In this document: positions 1 to 7,603 of the stretch, one piece after another
Layout of the letters: each line of letters opens with the position of its first letter
How positions within the stretch are numbered: position 1 is the stretch's first letter
From: Bdellovibrionales bacterium
GTDB taxonomy: Bacteria; Bdellovibrionota; UBA2361; JAGRAS01
DNA length: 15,892 nt
Direction of reading: 5' to 3'
NCBI GenBank assembly: GCA_020434465.1
Contig: JAGRAS010000004.1
Coordinates: 1-15,892, forward strand
Made by a program: the position numbers and the translations under genes
The notes under the pieces: generated by a model
Seen by the model: only the letters and a program-made list of their open reading frames with translations
The model's database searches: none
What the model was told of the DNA's origin: nothing

Positions 1-693
1 GAAATCAAAAACCCTCTTACGCCTATTCAACTCTCAGCCCAGAGATTAGAGAGGCTTCTAGCAAATACAGACTTTGCTCCAGCTGTAAAAGAATCTGCAA
101 ATACGATTGTAGAATATGTTGATTCGATTAAACGTTTAGCAAATGAGTTTTCTCAATTTGCAAGAATGCCAAGTGTTGATCTGATTTTATCAGATCTTAA
201 TCTATTGTTGTCAGAGACGATGTCTGAGTTTGCTGAAAACAATCCAGATATTAGATTTCAGTTTGTTGCAGGTAATAAAATGCCAAATAATAATATGGAT
301 CGAGATCAGATTCGGAGATGTTTCATTAATATAATTGATAATGCTATTGCCGCGCTTAGGTCTGATTTGAATAAAGAAAACTTTCATTTGGCTAAGATTT
401 CTGTAAGAACGGCATACGATACAATTAAACAAAGAGTATCATTTGAAGTTTCTGATAACGGCCCAGGGATTGCTGATGAAGCAAAAATAAGAATTTTTGA
501 ACCTTATTTTACTACTTCAAAAAATGGAACTGGTTTAGGCTTGGCTATTGTTAGATCGATTATTGATGATCATCAAGCTGAGATTGAGGTTAAGGATAAC
601 TCACCAACTGGAGCAAAGTTTATCGTTAGTCTTCCTATTCAACCTATTCCAGTAACTCAACGAAAATTGGCCGGAGGTATTGGAGAGGTTTAA
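1..693 (+). CDS. ntrY: NtrY-type sensor histidine kinase, C-terminal part (5' end outside window)
   Basis: Open from base 1 in frame 1 to the TAA at 691-693, giving 230 residues of a two-component sensor kinase. The first residues, EIKNPLTPIQLSAQRLERL, are the segment directly after the phospho-accepting His of the dimerisation domain, in the form typical of the NtrY family, so that His lies just outside the window. The ATP-binding domain is complete. The N-box has Asn at about fragment residue 114 (IIDNAIAAL), the G1 box DNGPG is at 152-156, the F-box FEPYF at 166-170 and the G2 box GTGLGLA at 176-182. NtrY-type kinases are membrane proteins that phosphorylate a sigma-54-dependent NtrX-like regulator, but no such regulator follows here. 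The kinase family is certain; the NtrY assignment rests on the His-box flank only. Confidence 0.88.
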   Translation, partial: EIKNPLTPIQLSAQRLERLLANTDFAPAVKESANTIVEYVDSIKRLANEFSQFARMPSVDLILSDLNLLLSETMSEFAENNPDIRFQFVAGNKMPNNNMDRDQIRRCFINIIDNAIAALRSDLNKENFHLAKISVRTAYDTIKQRVSFEVSDNGPGIADEAKIRIFEPYFTTSKNGTGLGLAIVRSIIDDHQAEIEVKDNSPTGAKFIVSLPIQPIPVTQRKLAGGIGEV

Positions 694-732
694 TACTGAG
701 CGTATTTTTCATCTCTTGTACTTTTTTTGACT

Positions 733-770
733 AGACCTGCTATTTAAGTTTTTTTAAAAATCTGGTCTTT
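733..770 (+). terminator. Weak intrinsic terminator candidate after the kinase gene
   Basis: AGACC at 733-737 can pair with GGTCT at 764-768, with an inner AT stem (TTTAA 743-747 with TTAAA 754-758) and a short T run after the outer arm. The stem is AT-rich and has an internal loop, so its strength is doubtful. It lies 40 bp past the kinase stop and about 58 bp before the next start codon, a sensible place for a terminator. Confidence 0.3.
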
Positions 771-827
771 TGATGCTTATGATGATAGAAGTTTATTTGC
801 TTAGACTTTTTTCAAAGTGAGAATAGT

Positions 828-1841
828 ATGATCCCAGTTATGATGATTCCAACGATGACACTCTCAAGATTTATTTATTCTGAAGAATCTAAGCATAGGC
901 ATTCAACAGGAGAGTTATCTGACCTATTAAATTCTATAGCTGTTGGTATTAAAATGATAACAAAACTTGTTGCAACCTCTGGTTTTAGAGGTCTTGAAGG
1001 GTATACAGGTAATATTAATGTTCAAGGAGAAGAGACTACAAAGTTAGATGATGAAGCTGATGCTATATTGGTTGAAGTTTTGGGATCTTCAAGGCATTTT
1101 GGACTATTGGTATCAGAGGAGCGAGACGGTGAGATTGAAACCAAAATTGATGATGATACTGCTAAGTATGTTGTAGCGTTTGATCCGCTTGATGGATCTA
1201 GTAATATTGGATCTAACATTCCTGTAGGAACGATTTTTACGATTTTTGAAAAAAAAGATCCTTCGCGAGCAGCAAATCGTAATGACTTCTTACAAGTTGG
1301 TCGCAGAGTTGTTGCTTCTGGTTATTCAGTTTATGGAGCTAAAACTTCTTTTGTCTATAGTTGCGGAGATGGAGCTCATGGTTTTACGCTTGATCCTATG
1401 ATAGGTGAGTTTGTATTAACTGAAGAAAACATAAAAATGCCAGAGCGTGGTAAGTATTATAGTACAAATGAGGGGTATACTAATGTTTGGCTAAAAGAGA
1501 CCAAGAGCTATATAGATTTACTTAAATCAGAGAATCAAGAAATGGGTCTTCCTTTAGGTACTAGATATGTTGGTTCCTTAGTTGCTGATTTTGACAGAAC
1601 CTTAAGGAAAGGTGGAGTTTTTCTACATCCAGCTACAACTAAAAGAAGTCGTGGTAAGTTGCGCTTATTATATGAATGTATTCCTTTAGCTTTCATTGCG
1701 GAGCAAGCAGGCGGAATGGCAATGGATGGAGAAAAAGATATTTTAGATATTCAACCAGAAGCACTGCATGATCGCTGTCCTTTTATTGTAGGTAGTAAAT
1801 GGGAAATGGATCTTTACCGCAAAAAATTTTGCGGTTCTTAA
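828..1841 (+). CDS. fbp: Fructose-1,6-bisphosphatase, class I
   Basis: Hydrolyses fructose-1,6-bisphosphate to fructose-6-phosphate plus phosphate in the cytoplasm, the committed step of gluconeogenesis. The 337 residues match the usual length of class I enzymes. Visible metal-site motifs are SEE at 96-98, DPLDGSSNI at 119-127 and Glu283 in LLYECIPLAF, equivalent to Glu97, Asp118, Asp121 and Glu280 of the mammalian enzyme. The substrate-site segments KYYSTNEG (209-216), RYVGSLVAD (246-254) and GKLRLLYE (276-283) are also present. The first ATG (828) is used because a weak GAG-type ribosome site lies just upstream. The ATG at 855 aligns better with the start of E. coli Fbp (MTLSRFI against MKTLGEFI), which would give 328 residues. 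It is probably transcribed alone or by read-through from the kinase gene. Confidence 0.96.
   Translation: MIPVMMIPTMTLSRFIYSEESKHRHSTGELSDLLNSIAVGIKMITKLVATSGFRGLEGYTGNINVQGEETTKLDDEADAILVEVLGSSRHFGLLVSEERDGEIETKIDDDTAKYVVAFDPLDGSSNIGSNIPVGTIFTIFEKKDPSRAANRNDFLQVGRRVVASGYSVYGAKTSFVYSCGDGAHGFTLDPMIGEFVLTEENIKMPERGKYYSTNEGYTNVWLKETKSYIDLLKSENQEMGLPLGTRYVGSLVADFDRTLRKGGVFLHPATTKRSRGKLRLLYECIPLAFIAEQAGGMAMDGEKDILDIQPEALHDRCPFIVGSKWEMDLYRKKFCGS
1816..1835 (+). terminator. Palindromic hairpin at the end of fbp
   Basis: ACCGCAAA and TTTGCGGT form a perfect inverted repeat around a tiny AT core, embedded in the last codons of fbp just before its TAA. It is followed by TCTTAAAATTAACTCTTTT, a poor T tract, so it is only a possible terminator or 3'-end stabiliser. 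Confidence 0.3.
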
Positions 1842-1930
1842 AATTAACTCTTTTGCCACTTATGATTCAAAGCTAATTGTATAAGGCTTTGGTCAAGTCT
1901 TGCTGAAAGTTTTACTAAGACCGAATCTTA

Positions 1931-1968
1931 CTTACTGACTTACTGACTTACTGACTTACTGACTTACT
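1931..1968. repeat. Tandem octamer repeat, CTTACTGA x 4.75
   Basis: Four perfect copies of CTTACTGA (1931-1962) are followed by CTTACT. The array sits in the convergent spacer after fbp and covers the last three sense codons and the stop of the small gene on the - strand. On that strand the unit reads TCAGTAAG. Because 8 is not a multiple of 3, successive copies present TAA in all three frames. Confidence 0.95.
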
Positions 1969-2264
1969 TTGTTAGAATTATCAATAACTGTGATGCCGTC
2001 AGCAGTAATTTGCCAGTATTTGGAAGTAAAATCACCTTCTGGATGTGGCGACACTAACTTCTGGCCTTCAAGAATATACAGATATCTTTGCACTTCTTTT
2101 TCATCTTTTAGTCCAGACATCTGAGCTATTTCATGAATATCATAATGTTTTGTATTGTCCTTAGACGATTCAACCCTAGCAGAAAGTGTTTTTAGTACAG
2201 CTAATTGGTTCTTATGAGAATCACTAAGAGATTTACCTTTTTTTTCACTATCCGAGTTTGACAT
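1956..2264 (-). CDS. Small hypothetical protein with a winged-helix-like domain
   Basis: Encodes 102 residues of no family I can name. After a charged, Ser/Lys-rich N-terminus (1-20), residues about 40-94 look like a winged helix. DIHEIAQMSG (42-51) resembles a first helix and turn, EKEVQRYLYILEGQKLV (56-72) resembles a recognition helix, and a beta wing with SKYWQITADGITVI follows. That suggests a DNA-binding or protein-protein winged-helix protein, by inference only. The ATG at 2264 has a good ribosome site (AAGGA, 6 nt spacing). A weak promoter candidate lies in the 128-bp spacer upstream (TTGCTT, 17 nt, TAAATT), so it may be transcribed separately from the secretion genes. Its stop codon lies inside the octamer repeat. 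Confidence 0.7.
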   Translation of the reverse strand: MSNSDSEKKGKSLSDSHKNQLAVLKTLSARVESSKDNTKHYDIHEIAQMSGLKDEKEVQRYLYILEGQKLVSPHPEGDFTSKYWQITADGITVIDNSNKVSQ

Positions 2265-2392
2265 TCTAGATCCTTAAGAGAGATTTAAATTGAGGCATAA
2301 ATTTACACTAAGCCCCTGTTTTAAGCAACGAGAGCATAAATTAGGTTTTTTCCTAGTAAAAGTAGTGAAAATTGCAATTTAAGTGCTTATGT

Positions 2393-3049
2393 TTATTCGC
2401 CTAATTGTTGCTCAACTAATCTTGTATACTCTTCTTCTAGGTCTTCATGTTGAGATTTCAAGGTTTGAATTCTTTCATTTACGGACTGGTATTCTGTTAG
2501 TAGGTCTCTAAGTCGACTACCAGCATTGGTAAGTACGCTTGATAGTTCTTCAAGCATTAATTTAAGATTTGGATCAATACCTGTTTCTTCAGCCATGGAG
2601 TCTAAATTTTTAAGAGTTGCAGCTAGTTTTTGTTCAAGCTCTATCGTTTCATTTGATACGCTGTCATAAGCTCCGAGTAACTGCTCAAGTTTAATCTCAT
2701 CCTCTTCTTTTGCAGATTTAATATCTTGCTGAACAGCTTCTTTTTCTTCAACAATTTTTTGAGCGCCACCAAGTTTTTCTTCAACTTGGGAAAGCACAGC
2801 TTTTTCTTTTTCTAAATTTGCTTTTATTTCACTAACACGGCCAGTTAAGGAATCAAGTTGAGCTTTCGAGGCAAAACCCTCATGAACTGATGCTAAAGTA
2901 TCTAAGTGAGCTACTACTTCAGTTACTTTGTTAACAATAACGTTTTTTTCAGCCTGGATTGAAGAGGCTACTGATTTTTTTAAATATTTCAAACTGGCAA
3001 TAATTAAGGCAACCGAAATTACCGCACCAAGAAGAGTCCAGATAATCAT
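2393..3049 (-). CDS. Membrane-anchored coiled-coil protein of unknown function
   Basis: Encodes 218 residues and is not recognised as a named family. A single hydrophobic segment at residues 3-20 starts right at the N-terminus and is followed by KYLKK, which predicts an inner-membrane anchor. By the positive-inside rule the Lys-rich side and the rest could well face the cytoplasm. Residues about 60-150 and 165-216 are rich in Glu, Lys, Leu and Gln with heptad-like spacing, predicting long coiled coils broken near TGIDPN (156-161). The ATG at 3049 has AGGA 7 nt upstream. It follows gspN by 97 bp on the same strand and could be the last co-transcribed gene of the secretion operon. A structural or scaffold role is possible but not shown. 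Confidence 0.75.
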   Translation of the reverse strand: MIIWTLLGAVISVALIIASLKYLKKSVASSIQAEKNVIVNKVTEVVAHLDTLASVHEGFASKAQLDSLTGRVSEIKANLEKEKAVLSQVEEKLGGAQKIVEEKEAVQQDIKSAKEEDEIKLEQLLGAYDSVSNETIELEQKLAATLKNLDSMAEETGIDPNLKLMLEELSSVLTNAGSRLRDLLTEYQSVNERIQTLKSQHEDLEEEYTRLVEQQLGE

Positions 3050-3146
3050 GTTTGAATCCTAGCAAATGCGATACAACTCGCCAAGTGGAATGTCTTAATT
3101 TTTTGACATAGCCCTCTCACTATTATGTCAAGAATGCAAGAAAGTT

Positions 3147-4034
3147 TCAGTTTTTTAAAGGGACAGCTCTTAAAATAGTTCCTCTTGGATTTATTTCAAG
3201 CTTTAAACTAAAGCTTTTATCACTCGCTTTTAAACTAGATGAACTGATTAATGGCAAGAGACTTCCAAACTCTTCAGAGCCTGATTGAGATAAGTTAACT
3301 TTAAAATCTCCGTTCGCCGAAGCGATTCGACCTACTGAATTTAAAGTCCCACTTAAATCGCCATTGAAAGCCCCAAGACTTGATTTAATATCTATTGGAC
3401 TTAGGATAAATTTTGAACGCTCGATTACTTCAAGTTTTGTATGAGCAGTCAAGGAATTTATCTCTGGAATACTGATATCAAAAGGTAAGTTTACAAGTTT
3501 GCCTGGTAGTTGAGTATTGTTCGGCTTATGTAATTTATCTAAATCTACAGTCAAAAGAATTGATTCTAACACATTATTGTTTACTCTTATTGGATTGGCT
3601 TGAAAGCTAAGAAATCCTCGGCTAAAACCAAGGGCTTGAAATTGAGGTATGGCCGAAATATCAATTTGTTTTGCAATAACTTTGCCTGTGAAAGTTTCCC
3701 CGATACTTAAATCAGCATCAATATCTCCAGAATATAGTTTAGCTGCGATTTTGGTATTTGGGTTTTTAAATAAGGAAAAGAAATCGACGTCAAATTTAGC
3801 CTGTTTAAATGGCAAGGCCAATAAGGCTTTAGTAAACATAAGGTTAACTTCTGAACCACTTAGGCCAACTATGTGCAGCTCTGGATCCTTAATAGAAATT
3901 GAAAAATTATCATTATCTAAGGAGTCGATTAAGTTACTGGCAAGATAACTCCCTAGGACTTTCCGATCTAACATGCAAAAAGCTAGAACCAAAATAACTA
4001 TGGCAACAATGGAGTATTTCGCTAATGGTCGCAT
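3147..4034 (-). CDS. gspN: Type II secretion system protein GspN
   Basis: Encodes 295 residues. Residues 7-23 form an N-terminal membrane anchor. The rest is a beta-rich, repetitive sequence expected to lie in the periplasm, with alternating hydrophobic strands such as LSIGETFTGKVIA and GDLSGTLNSVGRIASANGDFKV. This pattern resembles GspN and AsmA-like envelope proteins. GspN is an accessory component found in only some type II systems, with no settled biochemical role. The assignment rests on this architecture and on its position directly after gspM (48 bp), where gspN lies in many operons. No clear ribosome site precedes the ATG at 4034. Individual family residues cannot be cited, so it is less certain than its neighbours. 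Confidence 0.75.
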   Translation of the reverse strand: MRPLAKYSIVAIVILVLAFCMLDRKVLGSYLASNLIDSLDNDNFSISIKDPELHIVGLSGSEVNLMFTKALLALPFKQAKFDVDFFSLFKNPNTKIAAKLYSGDIDADLSIGETFTGKVIAKQIDISAIPQFQALGFSRGFLSFQANPIRVNNNVLESILLTVDLDKLHKPNNTQLPGKLVNLPFDISIPEINSLTAHTKLEVIERSKFILSPIDIKSSLGAFNGDLSGTLNSVGRIASANGDFKVNLSQSGSEEFGSLLPLISSSSLKASDKSFSLKLEINPRGTILRAVPLKN

Positions 4035-4082
4035 TACTGATTATAATATTTTAACTTGAATTTATTAAAAGTTCTCTAAATT

Positions 4083-4652
4083 TTATTGCTCAGAGCGTAT
4101 GCTACTGGTATCTAAGGAAACTTCAAGTCTTTCCCCAGACCTTGAACTTCTGATCACTAATCGAGATAAAACTAGTGGCTGAGAACCTTCAACTAGATCT
4201 TTTAAGAACTTACTTAAACTCTTTAAATCACTGGCATTGAAGTTAACTTTGAAGGGTTCTTGGACATAGCCCTGGCCAATTTGTTTCAAATTGAGGTTTT
4301 GTATAGTAGGGCTGGCATCATTTCCAATATGCTTACTAATAAGGCTTTCAATATGTGATCTTACTCCTTGTTTAAGCTCAACTTTCTTATACCTTTCTTT
4401 CACCTCGTCTCTTCTTTTCTTAAGACTAAGGTATTCAGCTATTTTTTTTGGGGTCAGTTTAACGTTTGCTTGTACAGTCTTCAATTTTTGAGTTTGCTTA
4501 GTGAAAATCGATTCGATTTCATCATAAATTGGTGCCAATATAAAAAGTGAAACAAGGATAAGAGCTACAATTATTAAACTTCTTTCCTGTGCAGAAAGCT
4601 TCGCATATTGTTGGCTAAGTGTGTCTTTGATCTTGTTTATTTGATCGTTCAT
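4083..4652 (-). CDS. gspM: Type II secretion system protein GspM
   Basis: Small bitopic inner-membrane protein of the T2SS platform, which partners GspL. A short basic cytoplasmic start is followed by a membrane segment (LIIVALILVSLFILAPIY, about residues 25-43). Then come a charged coiled-coil stretch and a C-terminal ferredoxin-like region (FKVNFNASDLKSLSKFLKDL, then LVLSRLVIR) as in GspM. I chose the ATG at 4652, giving 189 residues. It shares one base with the TAA of gspL (TAATG), a coupling arrangement, and AAGGA lies 10 nt upstream. A GTG three codons earlier (4661) is possible but only 1 nt from that AAGGA. Sequence conservation in this family is low, so position between gspL and gspN carries much of the call. 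Confidence 0.85.
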   Translation of the reverse strand: MNDQINKIKDTLSQQYAKLSAQERSLIIVALILVSLFILAPIYDEIESIFTKQTQKLKTVQANVKLTPKKIAEYLSLKKRRDEVKERYKKVELKQGVRSHIESLISKHIGNDASPTIQNLNLKQIGQGYVQEPFKVNFNASDLKSLSKFLKDLVEGSQPLVLSRLVIRSSRSGERLEVSLDTSSIRSEQ

Positions 4653-6184
4653 TACTTGCACATCCTTAAGCTAAAACTAAATTTAATATCTTTGCCACCA
4701 CGAGAAGATGTGTCTGGTCTCTCTACTCGGCAAAAAATATCTCTTTCTTTTTTAAAAGCTTGCTCAATTTTATCAATCGCTTGGTATCTATCTGCCATGC
4801 CTTTAACAGTGATTTTAGAATCAGTGATTTCAATTTCATTTACAGTGAAATCTGTGCTTTTTGGTAGGGTGGTATTAACTGCAAGTAGTCCATCAAGCGG
4901 GGAAAAGTTTGATGGTGAACCAAGATCAATTAATTCCTGATTAACTTTTTCAATTGCACTGTTAAGATCTATTAGAGCATTATCTTCGCTAACGCTTAGA
5001 TCAGGCGTGTTGGCTTTTACCTCATTAGAAATTGCATTGTTTAGCGAGCTTATTTGCAGTGCTTTGCCAAAATAAATAATCAAACCTGCAAGAGCCAGTG
5101 CTGCTAAAGTTGCTGCAAAATAGGGTAATAGCTTTTTACCAATCTTGATTAGTTCTTTTAAAACTGGATTGTAAGCAAATTCAAGGCAGCGGAAATTAGT
5201 AAGTAAAGTGTCTGCTTCTTCAGTTCTATCAAATACTGCCGCTAAACTAGCAAGGCTTGATTCCTCATCTTTTGATCTTACGAACTCTGAGATTTTTAAG
5301 ATATCTATATCTCTACCAATAGCTTGTTGCAATTCGCTTGGAGCGAATAGTTCACTAAACACATAAATGTTGTCAATTTTGGCAAGGTTTGATTTTTCAG
5401 CAGATGCTAAAGTAAGTCTGATTTGAGACAGTAGTGCTTGTTTAGCTTCATTATCAAGTGCTCCTACTCTGTCGTAAATTGGAATTTCAACAACTCTATC
5501 TTCTACAGGTTCTCCAGAAATAATAATTGAAAAGTAGTGTAGATTGTCGCTTGAATAAAATATTAGAGAATTGTCAGCAAAGTAGTTTGGAGCGAGTGTT
5601 TTAAGCCCAGCTATGATGCTTGAAGGAGAACTTATTTTTTCAGGCTCAAAACCAGCTTGATGGCAAATTTCAATTGTATTTTCTAGTATGGTTCTCGGTA
5701 GGGCGCCAACGTGTACTTTATATAAGTTTTGGTTTATTGCTCCTACAACATGATGTTCGATAAAAAACTCGTCAATTTCGAAAGGGACAACATCTTGTAC
5801 TTCAAACGGTAAAATTTTATTAATGCTTTTTGGTTCTCTAAATGGGAGCTCTAAACTTAAAGAGAAGTAATTAAAAGTTGGCAGTATTAAAATAGAATTA
5901 TCACAGGGTGTGCTAATTTTTGCTAATGTGTCTTGAAAGGGTATTGCTTTAGATTTTAATTCTGCAGCAAAATCTTCAGCAGAAACTGGGCTCTCTGTCT
6001 GATTGTCGTTCTCTGTTAAATCAAAAGTTTTCTTATCTTTTTTTTGTGAGAGGTTTTCCCTGGTAAAAAGGCCTCCAGTACTGAAAGTATGGGTTTCGAT
6101 AACTTCAACTGTACCTGCCTCATAAGAGCTGACAACAGCCTTTGCTGGCTCACTTGAGACGTCGATGCATAATGTGTTTCCCAC
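4652..6184 (-). CDS. gspL: Type II secretion system protein GspL
   Basis: Inner-membrane platform protein that recruits the GspE ATPase through its cytoplasmic domain. The 510 residues show the expected plan. An actin-like (PilM-like) N-terminal domain contains LCIDVSSEPAKAVV (5-18) and the conserved block LPFREPKSINKILPFEV, with VPFEIDEFF shortly after (113-141). NFRCLEFAY (330-338) precedes a single membrane helix (about 352-374), and a periplasmic ferredoxin-like domain ends the protein. The start is a GTG at 6184, the only start that keeps the conserved N-terminal strand close to the first residue, with only a weak AGG upstream. It overlaps gspM by one base. The 212-bp spacer before it replaces the gspK normally found between gspJ and gspL. 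Confidence 0.93.
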   Translation of the reverse strand: MGNTLCIDVSSEPAKAVVSSYEAGTVEVIETHTFSTGGLFTRENLSQKKDKKTFDLTENDNQTESPVSAEDFAAELKSKAIPFQDTLAKISTPCDNSILILPTFNYFSLSLELPFREPKSINKILPFEVQDVVPFEIDEFFIEHHVVGAINQNLYKVHVGALPRTILENTIEICHQAGFEPEKISSPSSIIAGLKTLAPNYFADNSLIFYSSDNLHYFSIIISGEPVEDRVVEIPIYDRVGALDNEAKQALLSQIRLTLASAEKSNLAKIDNIYVFSELFAPSELQQAIGRDIDILKISEFVRSKDEESSLASLAAVFDRTEEADTLLTNFRCLEFAYNPVLKELIKIGKKLLPYFAATLAALALAGLIIYFGKALQISSLNNAISNEVKANTPDLSVSEDNALIDLNSAIEKVNQELIDLGSPSNFSPLDGLLAVNTTLPKSTDFTVNEIEITDSKITVKGMADRYQAIDKIEQAFKKERDIFCRVERPDTSSRGGKDIKFSFSLRMCK

Positions 6185-6396
6185 AATAAACCTAAGCTTT
6201 AAAATACCCTTTTAATTCAATTAAGCATTATGCACCCAAGCACGCAATATACTCTAATCGATGAAGAATTGCTTTTTCACAGGTCTGGGGTATAAGTTAC
6301 CTTTGATTTTGATGCTCTAAAAAGATGTTTTAATTCAAGTATTTCTATCAGATTAGCCATTTTAAGCTACACAAACCTTGGGCAAATAAAAAAGAT
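6185..6396. other. Spacer between gspJ and gspL, at the usual gspK position
   Basis: There are 212 bp without a supported gene. On the operon strand the longest frame is 27 codons (6360-6277), without a ribosome site and without a prepilin-like start. An AT-rich perfect palindrome (TTAATTCAATTAA, 6212-6224) lies near the gspL start. No recognisable gspK remnant was seen by eye. A GspK gene would need roughly 900 bp or more. Confidence 0.7.
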
Positions 6397-7113
6397 CTAG
6401 CCTTTAATCCGTATTGGCACAATCGAACTAAATGACTCAATAAGTCCATTGGGGCTGACTACTCCAAAGCTAAAGTAAATTAGTGTAGGTAATCCAGTTT
6501 GTTTTTGTGTACCCCATTCATCATACCACTTTTCTTGCTCGCCATCATAATAGCTAATTATTAAATGGCTAAGATTTTTAGTTATTGGGAAAATCATAGT
6601 TTGGTTTTCATAAGCATCTTTAAAGGGTCTGATGTAGGGAGTCTCTTCTCTAACTAAGTAAAATAAATCTTGATCAGCAATTTTTTTTGCCTCGGGATCT
6701 TTTTCTACTCTGTAGGAGATTTGAACAATTCCAGAGTGTGCTCCTCCATCGGGTAAGTATTGACCTCCTTCTAATGCTAAAAATCTAATTCTATCTCCTC
6801 TTTGTCCTTGTCCAATATTTCTTGTTTCACCAATTAAATGAGTATTAGGCGGAACTTTTTGATTTGGGTTGTTTCTTGGTGGCATAATATTTACGCCATC
6901 ATATGCGAGTTGTAGCTCTCTAGTGATTCTTGAGAGAATAGCATTAGCCATTTTTTGACTGTTTCGGCTGTTATCAAGAACTGTTTTGGAGTGCGTAATT
7001 TGTCTCAGTGCTCCATATGCCGTGACCATAACAACAGACATGATGCTCAGAGCAATCATGATCTCTGTTAGAGTAAAAGCTTTTTCCCTACTAATTTTCA
7101 TCCCCTCCATCAT
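6397..7113 (-). CDS. gspJ: Minor pseudopilin GspJ
   Basis: Part of the I-J(-K) complex at the tip of the T2SS pseudopilus. The type III prepilin signal is REKA/FTLTEIMIALSIM, with the charged leader ending at Ala12, Phe13 as mature residue 1 and Glu17 as the conserved +5 Glu. The hydrophobic helix runs to about residue 32. The residue before the cleavage point is Ala, where Gly is usual. The downstream globular part has GspJ-like features: RITRELQLAYDG, DRIRFLALEGG, a VSYRV-like strand (ISYRVEK) and LIISYYDGEQEKWYDEW. Three nearby ATGs (7113, 7110, 7101) are possible starts. The purine-rich end of gspI serves as ribosome site, and the true start is unresolved. It overlaps gspI by 11 to 23 bp. 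Confidence 0.93.
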   Translation of the reverse strand: MMEGMKISREKAFTLTEIMIALSIMSVVMVTAYGALRQITHSKTVLDNSRNSQKMANAILSRITRELQLAYDGVNIMPPRNNPNQKVPPNTHLIGETRNIGQGQRGDRIRFLALEGGQYLPDGGAHSGIVQISYRVEKDPEAKKIADQDLFYLVREETPYIRPFKDAYENQTMIFPITKNLSHLIISYYDGEQEKWYDEWGTQKQTGLPTLIYFSFGVVSPNGLIESFSSIVPIRIKG

Positions 7114-7603
7114 CCTCTTCTTCTAAGTCATCTCCTCCTGAACCGGCTGTCAGGTTAGCATTCGCTATAAAATAGTTGATACTTAAAGATTCAGCTTCAG
7201 TTTCTCCCCAATCTACTCTTACAAATACTTGTTTCATCACGTTACCCTGTAAGCCTGGAAGCTCTGCAGGAAGAACTTGAATTTCTGCGGTAAAGGCATT
7301 GAGTGGATCGTCAACAGGAATTTCAACAGGCGGAAGGGGGATTAGTTGTTTTAAAACTTGAATAACAGTTCCTTGGCTGTTTTGAACATCGTCTGCGCTT
7401 TTTTGAGATTCAATTGCTGCTAAAATAGCTCTGGCAGCAAGCATTGCTTTTTGCTGGTTTTTATCAAGTAGGGTTCTTTTGATTGAAGCAGATTGTAATC
7501 CTAGTAAAGTTGTCAGCGAAGCAGCTAAAATTAGAATTGCAATCACAATTTCCATAATTGTGAAACCTGAGGATCTATTTTTTTTGATTTTTTTAGGAAT
7601 CAT
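7091..7603 (-). CDS. gspI: Minor pseudopilin GspI
   Basis: Minor pseudopilin that nucleates the pilus tip with GspJ. I chose the ATG at 7603, giving 170 residues, because GGAAG lies about 6 nt upstream. The upstream in-frame TTG at 7627 lacks such support. The leader MIPKKIKKNRSSG is strongly basic. Cleavage is expected after Gly13, giving mature FTIMEIVIAILILAAS with Glu at +5. The AARAILAAIES segment is typical of GspI after the N-terminal helix, and VRVDWGE occurs in the C-terminal strand region as in the family. The C-terminus is unusually acidic (DDLEEEDDGGDEN). It overlaps gspH by 11 bp and gspJ by 11-23 bp, so all three are probably translated in a coupled way. Confidence 0.94.
   Translation of the reverse strand: MIPKKIKKNRSSGFTIMEIVIAILILAASLTTLLGLQSASIKRTLLDKNQQKAMLAARAILAAIESQKSADDVQNSQGTVIQVLKQLIPLPPVEIPVDDPLNAFTAEIQVLPAELPGLQGNVMKQVFVRVDWGETEAESLSINYFIANANLTAGSGGDDLEEEDDGGDEN

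Noticed and set aside
1868..1891. CAAAGC...GCTTTG inverted repeat in the convergent spacer, considered as a terminator
   Set aside because: It has a 6-bp stem with a 12-nt loop and no T tract on either side.
3649..3948. A 99-codon + strand frame opposite gspN
   Set aside because: It is the antisense shadow of gspN, with composition expected from the reverse strand and no ribosome site or family match.
6277..6360. A 27-codon frame between gspJ and gspL as a possible gspK remnant
   Set aside because: It has no prepilin motif, no ribosome site and no similarity to GspK that I can see.
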